The notes beneath the pieces were generated by a model. It was not told the origin of the DNA. It saw only the letters and a program-made list of their open reading frames with translations, and ran no database searches. A stretch of 64,000 bases of DNA from Pleurodeles waltl (taxonomy: Eukaryota; Chordata; Amphibia; Caudata; Salamandridae): assembly GCF_031143425.1 (NCBI RefSeq), contig NC_090437.1, positions 847,553,978-847,617,977 of the forward strand, written 5' to 3'. A program made the translations under genes and the position numbers. The first letter of the stretch is position 1. The number at the start of each line of letters is the position of its first letter. This document shows, in pieces, positions 1-10,877 of this stretch.

Positions 1-897
1 CAGGGTCTGGCATGACAGATGCAGCAGAACAATGTTTTCTTGGAAGGCATTCACTGTGCCCTGACTGGCCTGGAGAGATCCTTTCAGGCTCTGGCCTCCT
101 CATTGATGGCAGCCAGTGTCCCTTCATCATTTGTCCACCCTCCAGCTACCTGTGCACAATCCCACATCCCTCTCCCCACACCCATCTAGAGCACACAGTC
201 AGACCATCATTCATTCACCTTAACAGACATGGTCCGCAAAGACAAACACAGGCACCACAAGACCCACCACTGCAATGCACAAAGCTAACATTCACATGCA
301 CACACAACAACATCCACTCCCTGCACAGACACACCCATACCCACCTCCTCCCTCACAGACACAACACTCACACTTGCTTTCACCACATTAGCACTCCCAG
401 ATCCATCCACAGGTCCCATCATGTTCAACGTCACCACAATAGGAGACTCCCATACATTGACCCCATTCACCACATGCGCAATCATCACAACCATCCACAC
501 CCCCACATGCAGCACAGCTACCTTACCTGCAGGCACCACCCCAACTGATACTCACACATCCAACCTGTCATCACCCTGCATCTCCTCCACCCCTCCTCCC
601 AAGACACCTAAACGCAGGACAGCTAAACGCCCGCACTCACCCACCCAACAGACACCCAGCACACGCATGGCTTCTACCCACGCACCTGCACCCAAGGCAC
701 CTATCAAGACACACCTCCCAACCACTCCCTCTCTCTACCCTCCCACTTGTTTTTCGCATGACCGCCCTTGTGTTCCTAAGAAAAGATTCCTCTACGAGTT
801 TGCCCTGTTCCCTCCCACTGACTGTGTCCCTATTTTCCCCAAGCACCCCCATGCCCTCCCCATTTCCAGTCCTTCCACCTCCCAGTACTTCCATTGA
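1..897 (+). pseudogene. Harbinger Myb-like accessory protein, C-terminal part
   Basis: In frame 1 from base 37 the peptide begins FLEGIH and runs on to FQALASSLMAA. It matches YLEGIH and FQTLASALMAA in the minus-strand gene at 14.2-15.8 kb. After this helical segment comes a Thr/Pro/His/Ser-rich tail and a basic stretch with KTPKRRTAKR near 600-640. The frame is broken by TAG at 187-189 and TAA near 286, so this is a pseudogene. The N-terminal Myb/SANT domain would lie left of the window. Family knowledge: Harbinger elements carry a Myb-like DNA-binding partner that helps bring the transposase to the ends. The low-complexity tail also opens other frames, which I ignore. Confidence 0.65.
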
Positions 898-1025
898 CCC
901 CTTGTAGTGCCCATGCCCATGCCCCTACGGGGACTATCACCACACCAAAAGGCAAGGGCCCTCCTCCTAAGGGCCATACGAAGGGGAAAGCCCCCCACAA
1001 AGTCTAAATCTAAGGGTCCCCAACC

Positions 1026-1115
1026 CAAAACCAAACCTAAGGACTCCTACCCAAACCCAAACCTAAGGACCCCTACCCAAACCCAAACCTAAGGACCCCC
1101 CTACCAAACCCAAAC
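1026..1115 (+). repeat. Short 26 bp tandem repeat
   Basis: Three copies of a unit containing cctaaggacccctaccca start at about 1036, 1062 and 1088, giving a period of 26 bp. The unit lies in the 3' untranslated part of the Harbinger accessory gene. It looks superficially telomere-like (CCCAAA words) but is a local expansion. Confidence 0.7.
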
Positions 1116-2519
1116 CCCCACCTTGGCCCCCCCCATCGCCCCTGAGGTGCCTGCATGCCCCATTGATGCCCCTGCCACGTGGAAGCCACTTTGCAGTCAG
1201 GAGTCATGTTGGGGCCAGGAACTCTTCCCAGTGTGTCTGCGGCAATGGACACTTTTGGACTGGCCATTAGGCCTCTGTTGTATATAGTTATTTATTTAAT
1301 GAGGACATGATTTTAATGTATCGGCATGAGTCACCCATTGGTATTGAGGTTTACATACTTGTCCTGCCTTTCCTTCCAGATGTTTGTGTTTAAATGTGTG
1401 ATTTGGTGTGTGTCTTCAGTGTACGTGACGTGTTTGTGTAGCAACATGAGTTGTGTTGGTGGGTTGTGCTATGGACTTGTTGTGATGTGTTGTGTTAGTG
1501 TTGTGTGGCATTGTATGGAGGTGTTGTGTGTGTTGTGATGCATCTGTGATGTACTCTGTGTGTTGGGTGGACGTGGCGTGTGATGTGACACGTTGTTTGG
1601 CAGTGTTATTGTTTGTATTGGTTGTGTACTGTTGTTACATGTTGCTGGCAGTATTTTTTTCCTGTGGAGGTGTACGTGGTGCCTCTCTGACAATGGGTTT
1701 GTGTGGTTATGATGGTGTTGTGGTAGTGTGACTCGGTGGTGCTGTGTGTGGATGTGCCTGACAGTGGCAATGGTGTGTGTATGACATCTGTGTTTTGGAT
1801 GTGGTGTGTGTTGTTTGTGTGTGTGTGTATGTAGATGTGTTTGTGTGTTGATACGAGTATATGTTTGCTTGTGTGGGTGGGCGTGGCTAGCCATGGTGGG
1901 GTTGTGTGTTATGTGTGGATGTGTACTAATGGCCTTCCCTCCACTGTGTGCTAGGTGGGTGTATTTATGGGTGTTGTCATTGTCGCTGGTTTTGGAGTTG
2001 TATGGCCATCGGGAGCATTGGAAAGACTTCCAATTTGGGTTCCATGGTTGCTGCGGACATGTCTGTGTTTCTGAAGGTGTCTCCTTTTATGTTGCTCATT
2101 TCTACCAGCATTTTCATGACTGAGTGACCGCCCCGGAAATCCTGGCGGTGTGCTGGGTTGTAATATGGTCAGCAGAAACATGGTCCCTGGTGGCCAGGAG
2201 GTGCCTATAGCCGGCCGCCGCGGTGTGCCCACACTGGCGTTACTGGCAGTGTTTTGGCTGTGTTCTGTTGGGAACACCGGCATGGACATAATATGGCGGT
2301 CTTCACTGCTGGTCCGGTGGCGGTTTGACTGCCATAGCCACCGTGGCGGAATTCGGACCACCAAAGTCGTAATGAGGGCCTCAGTGTTATTTTGCACAGT
2401 TCTATTTTGAAAGCATTTCCACATTTAATGAAACTGTATTCTTAGTGTTTATCAACACTGTAATACAATTTGTTATCACTGGACATTTTCAGTAGTTTGC
2501 CATTACCCTGTTTCATGAT

Positions 2520-3290
2520 AGAAATGGTGCAGCTTTAGGCAGGGGAAAGGAACACTTGACCATTGCCTTAACCTGCTTCTGATAGTGGAAGAAAGTGAAG
2601 AATGAGCTAGTGTACCTAGCCTTTATGGATTTGCCTTCAACCTTTGAAAGAGTTAACAGAACCAAGTTATGGCCAATGTTACTTGACATGGATTTGGACC
2701 ACAGTATTGATAATTTTTTACATTCCCTATACCAGGATTTAACAGCCACAGTGAGGTTTGATTATGATGGGTCCCTGACAGCACCAATATGAATGCACAG
2801 TGAGGTGAGGCAGAGTTGTATTTTAGCCCAACTATTGTTTATTTTGTATATTAATAACTTGAGTCCATTTCTGTGTTCAACCACCAAAGATTCCACACGG
2901 ATCGGATCTCACACAATCCTGGCATTGATGAATGCAAATGACACAGTTCTGCTAGCCAGAAACACGATATCCTACAAAGACTTCTGGATTCCTTTATTGA
3001 GTTTATGGCCTCCCACGACATGGAGCTAAATTATTCTAAGTCCATACCATGGTGATTGTGAATTTAAACAAGCCACTTAAGAACATTTTTGGTGGGATCA
3101 GAAGGTAGCAAGAGTCAGCGCATTCCCAAATTTAGGGGTCATTTTTGATGAAAGGGGTTCCTGGGTTACGCAAAGAAAGGTTAAGAGAAATGCGTTGGTG
3201 TAGGAAAGCACCTTTACCGCGACCCTTGCAGCTAGCAAGGCTTGTTTGTGGTCTTTCTGTGTGGGAACACCCATGCAAGCTTCATCGCGA
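2520..3290 (+). pseudogene. Non-LTR retrotransposon reverse transcriptase fragment
   Basis: Shifting frames give reverse transcriptase motifs in order: LYLAFID-like (VYLAFMDLPSTFERV), LHSLYQDLTATVRF, then VRQSCILAQLLFILYINNLS, which corresponds to the family pattern GVRQGC-LAPLLF-LYINDL. The catalytic motif normally YADD reads N-A-N-D near 2930-2942, so the active site is lost. TGA interrupts the frame at 2790, and a GTRQ-like Gly is Ser here. Downstream, about 3130-3220, a degraded stretch matches the thumb region (GVIFDERGSWVTQ-like in another frame). This is a 5'-truncated, mutated LINE of the CR1/L2/Jockey-type side of the tree; I cannot name the clade more precisely. Confidence 0.75.
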
Positions 3291-4132
3291 CGTGGGACAT
3301 CCGTCTTCCAAAGTAGAAGTTCCTAGTCCTCTTCTTTCTTGCAGAACTCCAAGCTTCATCTAACTGGTGGCAGCTTCCTTGCACCTCCAGCTTGCATTTC
3401 CTGGGCTCCTGCCCCCTCTCGACACTGTCGCGACTATTGGACTTGGTCCCCTTGTCTTACAGGTACTCAGGTCCAGAAATCCATTGTCAGTGCACTGCTG
3501 GTGTGTGTTCTCCCTGCAGAATCCCCCTATCACGACTTCTGTGCTCTCTGGGGGTAGTAGGTGAACTTTACTCCTACTTTTCAGGGTCTTGGGGTGGGGT
3601 ATTTTTCTAACCCTCACTGTTTTCTTACAGTCCCAGCGACCCTCTACAAGCTCACATAGGTCTGGGTCCCATTCGTGGTTCGCATTCCACTTTTGGAGTA
3701 TATGGTTTGTGTTGCCCCTATACCTATGTGCTCCTAGTGCAACCTATTGTGATTCTACACTATTTGCATTACTTTTCTTTCTATTACTTACCTACTTTTG
3801 GTTTGTGTACATATAACTTGTGTATATATATTTTACCTTCTTACTGAGGGTACTCACTGAGATACTTTTGGCATATTGTCACTAAGATAAAGTAACTTTA
3901 TTTTTTAGTAACTCTGTGTATTGTGTTTTCTTATGATATTGTGCATATGATATAAGTGGTATAGTAGGAGCTTTACATGTCTCCTAGTTCAGCCTAAGCT
4001 GCTTTGCCATAGCTACCTTCTATCAGCCTAAGTTGCTAGAAACACCTCTTCTGCACTAATAAGGGATAACTGGACCTGGCACAAGGTGTAAGTACCTCTG
4101 GTACCCACTACAAGCCAGGCCAGCCTCCTACA
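3285..4132 (+). repeat. Dispersed LTR-like repeat, about 850 bp
   Basis: Non-coding block with several pyrimidine tract/AG motifs (tcttgcag, cttacag, ctgcag) and an AT-rich 3' half containing gataaagtaac, which resembles a degraded poly(A) signal. I recognise the order of phrases (gtcgcgactattgg, cttacagtcccagcgaccc, actgagggtactcactgag, ggataactggacctgg) as a repeat that is very common in newt genomic sequence; this is from memory, not a search. Its length and lack of coding potential fit a solo LTR of a retroelement, but the ends are not proven and no target duplication was found. Confidence 0.5.
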
Positions 4133-4149
4133 GTTGGCCAGGGCAGTGG

Positions 4150-4615
4150 CCTCGCTTTATCAATTTTTAGGACAGCTGGCAGGTAGCTGGCAGGTAGACA
4201 GGTAATGGTAAAGGGTTGTGGGTAATGTGGGTGTGTATTTTATAGTGGTGTGGGTGTGTGGGTGTGGTGTGTGTATGCGTGTCAAGTGTGTTGTTTGAAT
4301 TGTCCAATGTGGTGCTGTTTTGTTTGAGTGTGGGTATTTGGAGCGCGGCGGTATGTACTGCCAAAGGTTTACCCCCATTCAATGACCTCCGTGGTAATTC
4401 GTGGGTCATAATGATGGGTGCAACGGTGTGGGTTTTGATACCGCTACTTTATCACTGACCTTTGGACTAGCGGAAATGTGTCAGGGGCTGAATAGTAACG
4501 GATTGGTGTGTGTGTGTCGTAATATGGTGGATGGATATCTGCCGCAGCGGCGGTAAGTTGGCAGCAGTCAGCGTGGCGGTACATGGGATTTACTGTGAAT
4601 GTCATAATGAAGGCC
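4150..4615 (+). mobile_element. Harbinger right-end fragment
   Basis: The block shares an ordered series of words with the right end of the large Harbinger element: gagcgcggcggt, ttatcactgacctttg, a run of GGCGGT motifs, and a terminus gtcataatgaaggcc ending near 4615. It also starts with the same GT-rich tract. The left end is truncated at about 4150 against the LTR-like repeat. No coding remains. Confidence 0.7.
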
Positions 4616-5879
4616 TTAATCTCCCTGTTCGTACAAAACAAATGTGTCCTTGTGTAAAGTAACTGATGCTCACATAAAGCGCTCTAATAATACATTCCAA
4701 TGGCCGCAGTATATACAACTGTATTGAAAAAAAAACAGACGGAGAATGTGCGAAATGAAATCATGAGCAATGTATGGAGTGCTCCGAGATGAAGGAAAAA
4801 AGTAGTACCCAAAATAGGATCTGTGGATGTTTACATGTACTTCGTCAATGCTCTGGGGGGATGGTCAAAGTATTCATGTCATGGACAATTTCGGAAAAAG
4901 GACTTGAGAGCGAGAATGGAGCAAGCTAATTGAAAGTCGATGGGTGGGCTGAAGCCCACAGATTGAACACTACATGACTCTTTGAAAAAGCGCAGAAAAT
5001 TGTGTTCTTTCTGAGAGAGATATTGCAAGAACATTTTACAGAACGCACTGACCTGTCCATTTCTTTGACATTTTCACCGCTATTTGGGTGAAGTCCAATT
5101 GATATTTACATAATATTTGTAATAACACAGGTCACTAAAAATACACATTTGCTTCTGAAAAGTATCTTTGAACATGTCATTGTAGTTTGAAGTGGCTGAG
5201 TATCCCTAAATTTTGTATCATGATTGCCATTTTCTTTCCAAAAATCTCCCTTACCTAGGGATCAGAATTATGAGATATGGTTTACCCGTATCATTTTGTA
5301 TAAGGGAATTCACAAGCAGAGATTCAGTTGCCCAGTGCCAACATCTAGAAGCAACAATAATTTGCCTCCTGGTCTCTTTATTGTTTACATAGAGATAACA
5401 CTCATTTGCTATTACACCATATCAGAGTTAAATATCCCCAAACTACAATTAACAGAATCACTTAATGCCATTAATTTCAATCTAGTGTTTTGAAACGTTT
5501 GTTCTGGTGACTAGGTGACAGCTTTACAGATCTTCTTTATTGAGACACTACTCAGTTCTGTCCAAGAGGCTACTACACCTCTCATGGATCTCCCTTGAAG
5601 AGTACCAAGGAATTGGAAGGCTGTATTATCATACACTTTGGTGATAGTGTGTTGTACCCATCTACTAATGTTCAGAGTAGAAAGTTATTTACTCCTAGTG
5701 CCAGGGTCACAAGCACTAAACAAACAATTATACTTTGTGAAGTATTTATCTTTTTTCTAAGTACATTGTCAATGCCTTTCAACATCCACACCCCAGGGAT
5801 ACAAAGGTTCATCTTGCACCTGAAAAACTGGCAGTATTATGTCCTGGTGTCTGTGGAACTGTGATGGAGTAGAAACTTT
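4616..5879. other. No recognised feature
   Basis: AT-rich sequence without a frame that matches a family I know. Two ORFs of 89 codons (5224-5493, 5595-5864) have no recognisable motifs. The right part may belong to the 3' end of the neighbouring DIRS element, but nothing in it proves this. Confidence 0.5.
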
Positions 5880-5888
5880 GTATCTATT

Positions 5889-6260
5889 TTAAGAACAACC
5901 CTGCCAGGAAAAAAAGCATGTATAAGAATATGAGGCCAGTTCCCATAAGTGTCTTGCCAACATGATTTCCACTGGAAATGCTATTGTAATTGTAAGCCTC
6001 TGTTCAAAAGGAGGTTTTTGAAGACCATGTAACACTGCAGGCAAATCCCAAGGAGGAACATTTTGGGCCAGAGCAGTTTTCTTTAACCTGAAATCTCTGA
6101 GTAATCTCTTATACAACTGCATTATTTTTGATGAATCCAGAAATGATACACTAACCACTCTAATTGCCACCTATTGGGAAGATAAAGTTGACAGGGACAA
6201 GCCTTTCTCAAAACATTCCAGTAGGTACTGCAGGTCCAGAAAGGGATCAACTGTTACTGC
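5889..6260 (-). pseudogene. DIRS tyrosine recombinase, N-terminal/core-entry part
   Basis: The minus-strand ORF contains VPPWDLPAVLHGLQKPPFE, matching the DIRS recombinase pattern 'PxWDLxxVLxxLxxPPFE' that precedes the catalytic core. It continues with ITIAFPVEIMLARHLWEL, matching 'Lxxxx-LLA-xxxRRxxEL', where the first catalytic Arg of the recombinase normally sits (R-R); here the site reads A-R-H. The rest of the core, with the R-x-x-R box and the nucleophilic Tyr, is not visible below 5889. The enzyme would integrate the circular cDNA in an intact element. Confidence 0.75.
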
Positions 6261-7253
6261 CAAACAGTCCTTCACTTTACACCAGATGGCAAAGCTACAC
6301 CACTTTTCTTATAGTGTGATAAGGTATAAGATTTCCTTGACTGTTGCATGACTACAGCCACCTCTTTGAAGCAACCTGATGTCTGTAATCCTCTCTTCTC
6401 ATTTTCCAAACTGAGAGGTTCAGAACTTTGAGGGTCTCCAGAGACAACTATGGGTAATTGATTAGTGAGGGTGCAATGGAAACAATATTTCTTTCTGAAT
6501 AGACATTTCCATCAGCAGTGGAATCCATGCCCTCCATGGCCAAAAGGGACCTACCAAAATAACTGTCTCCCCCTCCTGCCAGACTTTCTACAGCAACTGT
6601 GGAGATGGGTAATGAGAAGGAAACACATTCAGGAGTCCCTTTGGACAAGGAAAAGAAAGGGCGGTCACTTTCCAAGCCTAAGGACCCATGCTATCTGTGC
6701 AGTAAAGTGACAGCAGAGCATTGTTCATGAGGAAAACAGGTCTAACCAGGGTTGACCAAATACCTTCAGAATCTGATTGAACACTGTCTGACCTACTCTA
6801 AAATTCACTGATGAAGGCATGGTTCTGCTTCTGGAATCCACCTGAAAATTGTCTTGCACATCGCTGAAAGTGTCAGCAGATGAACTTCCACCCGAAGACA
6901 AATTCTGGATGCTAGAGACCTCAAATAATTTATCCAGCCCCCCTCATGCCAGTTGATATAGCTTTTGGCAACCTGTCTGTCAATCCTCATCCAAAGTGCC
7001 TTTTGAAATATCAGAGGGTCGAAATATAGAATGGTTTTCTTTATGGCTACCATGTCCCAGAAATTGGAAGTTTTTTAAACCTTCAATGTTTACCATTTCC
7101 TCTTCACCTCTTCCTCCTCCAAAATCGCTCCCTATCCCCATGTACAGGCATCAATGGTAATCACTTGTAGCATTGGAGGAAGAAGGGTAAAATCCCTGCA
7201 TCTAACAGCGAACTAGATCCTGTTCTAGAGACTGAGATGTTGGAATTATCGAT

Positions 7254-8045
7254 TCATACTTCTGGATTACTGGAGACCAGTGAGATAGAAAATGATTGAT
7301 CAAAGGGTTCAAATGGAGGTGCCCCTGTGACACTATCACTATTATCTGACATAAGTCCCAAGATTTTCAGGAGCTTCCTTGCAGAGGCTTTTTGACAGGA
7401 AATGAGATGTGTCACAACATCCTGTAATGCATGGATGCTTAACTCTGGTAGAAACATTCTTACCCTTTCTGTGATCCGATAAACAGTTTCTGTTGTGCTG
7501 GCAACCAACTGAGATTTCTTTAGGTTGACTAGGAATGCCATGGTGTTGAGGCAATCAACAACGTGTTCCATATCCAGTTTCGCCTTAGAAAGGGAAGTCA
7601 GTCATCCTAATAAGGTAGAATCTGAATATCTTTCGAATTTAGAAGAGCCACAATTGTTACCAATACCTTTGTGAACGCTCATGGAGAGGATGTCATACCA
7701 AATAGCAGGACTCTGAAATGGTAATGCCCCCCTGCAACTGCAAAACACAGAATAGGTTGACTTGCAGAGTGTATTCGCACATGGAAGAATGTGTCCTGAA
7801 GATCCATAGTCATCAACAGATTGCCTTCTGAAATCACTGTGATTACTTCCAGAAAGTTCAATATTCAGTCTTTTTAGATCCATCATCTCCAAAAAGACCC
7901 ATCTAGTTTTGAGGAATAAGATAGAATAGAAACCTTGATTTTGTTCCATGAGGGATACCTCTGATATTGCCCTTTCAATAAAGGAGTGTATACTCCTTTT
8001 AAATGGTCCACTTCTTAATGACGTTCTTTGGCATGGGGTTTTCAA
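7254..8045 (-). pseudogene. DIRS reverse transcriptase fragment
   Basis: Motifs in DIRS order: FYSILFLKTRWVFLEMMDLKRLN (family: 'FYS-LFLVPKK-GG-RPILDLKRLN', quoted only as a pattern), then in another frame MDLQDTFFHVRIH with the first palm Asp, FRVLLFGMTSSP, and LVNLKKSQL. The catalytic box, normally Y-L-D-D-W-L, lies at about 7595-7612 and reads Y-stop-D-D-stop-L: both flanking codons have become stops while the two catalytic Asp codons remain. At least two frameshifts separate the pieces. Confidence 0.8.
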
Positions 8046-8465
8046 TGAATGACTGCTGAGCTGGTTCTTCGTGCACTAAAAAATACCCACTTCTTATGAC
8101 TGCCAGAACACATTTGTCATTCACCTGGGACTTCCATTAATTGTAAAAATCAAGAAGTCTTGCTCCCGCCATCTGTTAATAGTCATTAATTTTTACCCTT
8201 GTTTTGGAGCGCTTGCAGTTGGGTTTTATCTCCGCATACAGCCACTGACCTCTGGCTTGGCTCTGAAAGGGATGCAAATTCTGTGCTACTTATGCCAGAT
8301 GTGTCTGGAAAAAAGATTTCCTTGAGAAAAAGGTCTAAAATGTTGCAGAATGTTCTTTTTCCCTATCTTTTTTACTCAGTTGTTCAGCCCTTCTCAAGCA
8401 ATTTTGGTCAGAGAAAAAAAGCTTCTGGATTAAGGTTGTCTGGTTAGATTCTAAGTTCTACAGCT

Positions 8466-8757
8466 TCAACCAAAGCTATCTGCTACTGAAGCACCCACTG
8501 CTGTAGATGCAGACCATAGGTGCTCAAATGTAGTGTCAGATAAATCTGTTGCCAATAATCCCATATTCCCTAGAATTGGCATAGAGGCTTTGCTGCATTC
8601 TAGGCAATCGAATAGGGACTGAAAATCCTTCAAGATTGCATATGATGCATATGCGCTGGCCTTATTTGAAAAAATGTGTTGTTGCATACATACCCTGATT
8701 TTAGACACATACTCAGGGCCAAGCCAGGATCTAATTTTCCCTGAACTCATGCATAAA
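8466..8757 (-). pseudogene. DIRS gag-like fragment
   Basis: A 94-codon minus-strand ORF lies upstream of the reverse transcriptase in element order. It includes a helical segment and the phrase STAVGASVADSFG. The position fits the Gag region of a DIRS element, but the sequence alone is weak evidence; the call rests mostly on context. Confidence 0.4.
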
Positions 8758-8760
8758 ATG

Positions 8761-9292
8761 GTTCCCCCTCATGCAAGCACTGCGTCCCAGGCCAGCACAT
8801 GAACATGGGGACTGGGAGACTCGTTACACCAAAGCTCTGAAGCAGCATAACTATGCTCTGCTCATGTCAACAGACAAGGAGTTTAATATCCACTAAAGAT
8901 TTTAAGCCGCTTACCATGTCCTCAATGTCCGAGAAACACTAAAAAGGTGTATTGCACTGTCAGAGGGCTCATTTTGTGACGGAGAGGTGGGGTCCATTAA
9001 TAGAAATAGAGAAAACGTTGCAATCACATATGGGAAGAGGCACACAGATCTAATTCAGAGGGTTCAATATACAGCTGACTAGAGAAAACATTTTTAATGT
9101 AGATACTAGCAACTGGTCTCTGTGCCCTTAAGCTCTCAGTGCTAGTGAGTCAGACTACCAGAAATGATCAGATTAGGGAGGTACAATTTATATTTAAACT
9201 TCATCCTGCTGTGCAGTTTTAATCTGCATGCCATAGAGGCTGTAACTTTTAGTGCCTTCACTCTGTTGCTAGAATCAGAGTTCAAAATAGGC
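8761..9292. other. No recognised feature
   Basis: AT-rich spacer between the DIRS remnant and the retroviral LTR. It may include the decayed 5' end of the DIRS element. No motif was recognised. Confidence 0.4.
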
Positions 9293-9903
9293 TGTGGTGA
9301 ATCCATTTTAGTTCCCCAATGGGTCATATGAGTTAGCTTGGACTTTGGCTTGCAGGCCTGTTGTCCTTGTCACCTAGTGACCTTTTACCTACTTAGAACG
9401 CACTGTTCTGTATTTATTTTATTATTTATTTTAGCTTGCAGTCATTGCTTACATTTATAGGAAATGTCTTGATTGTCATTATCAGTGCCATTCTGAAAAA
9501 GATGAATTACTGGCATCACTATCAGTGATACATGTAGGTATTGTCATCATCTCCCTTTCTCACTTATCTGAGATAGGAACATCTTGCGCACTTGTTAGGG
9601 ATTGTTTATGCAATTGCCGACACAAGTCTGCCACATTATCAGTTGATTAGGAACATACCTGCATCAGGGATCCTACATGAACTGTATGAATACATCTCAC
9701 GCGTACAAAGTCATTAGAGGAGTTCCTTCTAGATGCTATCTATGCTGCACATCACCTTGCTGCAGAACTCAGCCTTTGTGTCACCACAGAGTCTGACCTA
9801 GAGTCATTATTTCAAGGTAACAAGTGCTGGGGAATTCTTCTCATGGACATGATACTGGCAGATTAGGTGTATCATACATAGCTATTGTTAGGGTAGAGAT
9901 TAG

Positions 9904-10183
9904 GGGCCAGATGTAGCAAACGTTTAGCGAGTCTCAAACGGCAAAATTTGCCGTTTGCGACTCGCTAAACGCGTATCCCAATGCAGAAATGCATTTTGAC
10001 GACAGCAGGCCTCCATGTTTGCGAGTGCCTATACTCGCAATGGGGCCGCAATTTGCGACCCACCTCATGAATATTCATGAGGTGGGTCATTGCGACCCCA
10101 TTGCGAGTCGCAGTCGGTGTCTGAGACACCGTACTGCATAGCAATTTGCGACTCGCAAATTGCCGACTTGCTACATCTGGCCC
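9904..10183. mobile_element. 280 bp MITE inside the 5' LTR
   Basis: Starts GGGCCAGATGTAGCAA and ends with its reverse complement TTGCTACATCTGGCCC. It is flanked by TAG on both sides (9901-9903 and 10184-10186). The interior is almost palindromic around repeated 'tttgcgactcgc' and 'gcgagtc' words, so the unit can fold into a long hairpin. The 3 bp duplication suggests a Harbinger-like origin, although the preferred Harbinger site is TWA. No coding capacity. Confidence 0.85.
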
Positions 10184-10341
10184 TAGGTTTTCTTGGTTAC
10201 GATTTTATATCTAATGTTTATTGTAAGATGCCGGGGGTTTTCATATTGACAACTCTCATCTTGACAATTCTGCTGTTAATACTGTTCATTATCTTAATAA
10301 TTGCAGTGCACATGCATTTTATTATAGATTGCAGTCCTTTC

Positions 10342-10347
10342 AATAAA
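10342..10347 (+). promoter_or_regulatory. Poly(A) signal AATAAA in the 5' LTR
   Basis: A perfect hexamer at this position in the LTR would mark the R region of the retrovirus. Confidence 0.5.
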
Positions 10348-10877
10348 TACATTGAAAACTCTCCTGCATCTCCTTCTTTGCCTATGTGTGTATGGGACTT
10401 ATTGCTAACAAGAGAAAAGGGTAACTTCCGTTCCACCATGACTTTCCTGAGAGGTTTCATCCTAAGTCCAAGCATAAGGCTACCAGAAATTACCTTTACT
10501 GTCTGAGTTTTGGTGAGGTACTGCTTGTGAGCTGGAAGGGTTGGGCTGACAGTTGTGACTTATAGGAGTGACTCAGTCACCTACAAACAGAAGTGCAGTC
10601 ATCCCTAAACCAGCAGTCTCGTTAAGGAGTGAGACACCAACTACAACATGACACCACCAACAATGGTGTTTTAGCTCTAATTTACAGATATCCTGAGTAT
10701 CTATGTCTCAAAAATGCAGGTACCCTAAGTACAATTATACAGAGACGTCTGTGGTCTTAGGGGCAATTCTCCTCAGCTGAATGGGGAGCTCCTAACTAGG
10801 CTGTAGGTTGTTCAAGCTTGAACCCTTAAAAGGATTTTTCCCCAATTGGTGTTCCTTCCCTGTACCCGGTATTCACC

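Larger units (their letters stand above)
1..2380 (+). mobile_element. PIF/Harbinger-type element, right-hand part
   Basis: The segment ends at 2380 with a Harbinger terminal repeat: the last bases read gtaatgagggcc, the same terminus as the 8.2 kb element at 12056-20282. Just inside it are the short motifs typical of this family, a GGCGG-rich stretch with repeated 'ggcggt' and 'accgcc' words. The left end lies outside the window. The first 0.9 kb encodes the C-terminal part of a Myb-like accessory protein. About 1326-1900 is a GT-rich, low-complexity stretch like the one at 19680-19990 next to the right terminus of the large element. Target duplication cannot be tested because the other end is missing. 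Confidence 0.75.
5880..8760 (-). mobile_element. DIRS-type tyrosine-recombinase retroelement, decayed
   Basis: On the minus strand, reading from 8760 down to 5880, the remnants appear in DIRS order: a gag-like piece, reverse transcriptase with DIRS-specific phrases, then a tyrosine recombinase piece. DIRS elements replace the DDE integrase with a tyrosine recombinase and lack LTR/TSD hallmarks, and they are numerous in salamanders. The copy has many stops and frameshifts; no complete ORF survives. The inverted terminal repeats and internal complementary region were not identified. Confidence 0.8.
9293..10850 (+). repeat. 5' LTR of the endogenous retrovirus (3' boundary uncertain)
   Basis: The left edge is set by homology with the 3' LTR starting at 27242, which directly follows a polypurine tract. 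A 280 bp MITE is inserted at 9904-10183. A poly(A) signal AATAAA lies at 10342-10347. The right edge must fall between there and the gag start at 10878. I could not identify a convincing primer-binding site, so 10850 is only an upper estimate. Confidence 0.7.

Noticed and set aside
1026..1115. Telomere-like CCCAAA repeats
   Set aside because: A 26 bp local tandem repeat inside a transposon, not a hexamer array.
1469..1894. His/Thr-rich minus-strand ORF of 141 codons
   Set aside because: Comes from a GT-rich low-complexity tract; no domain.
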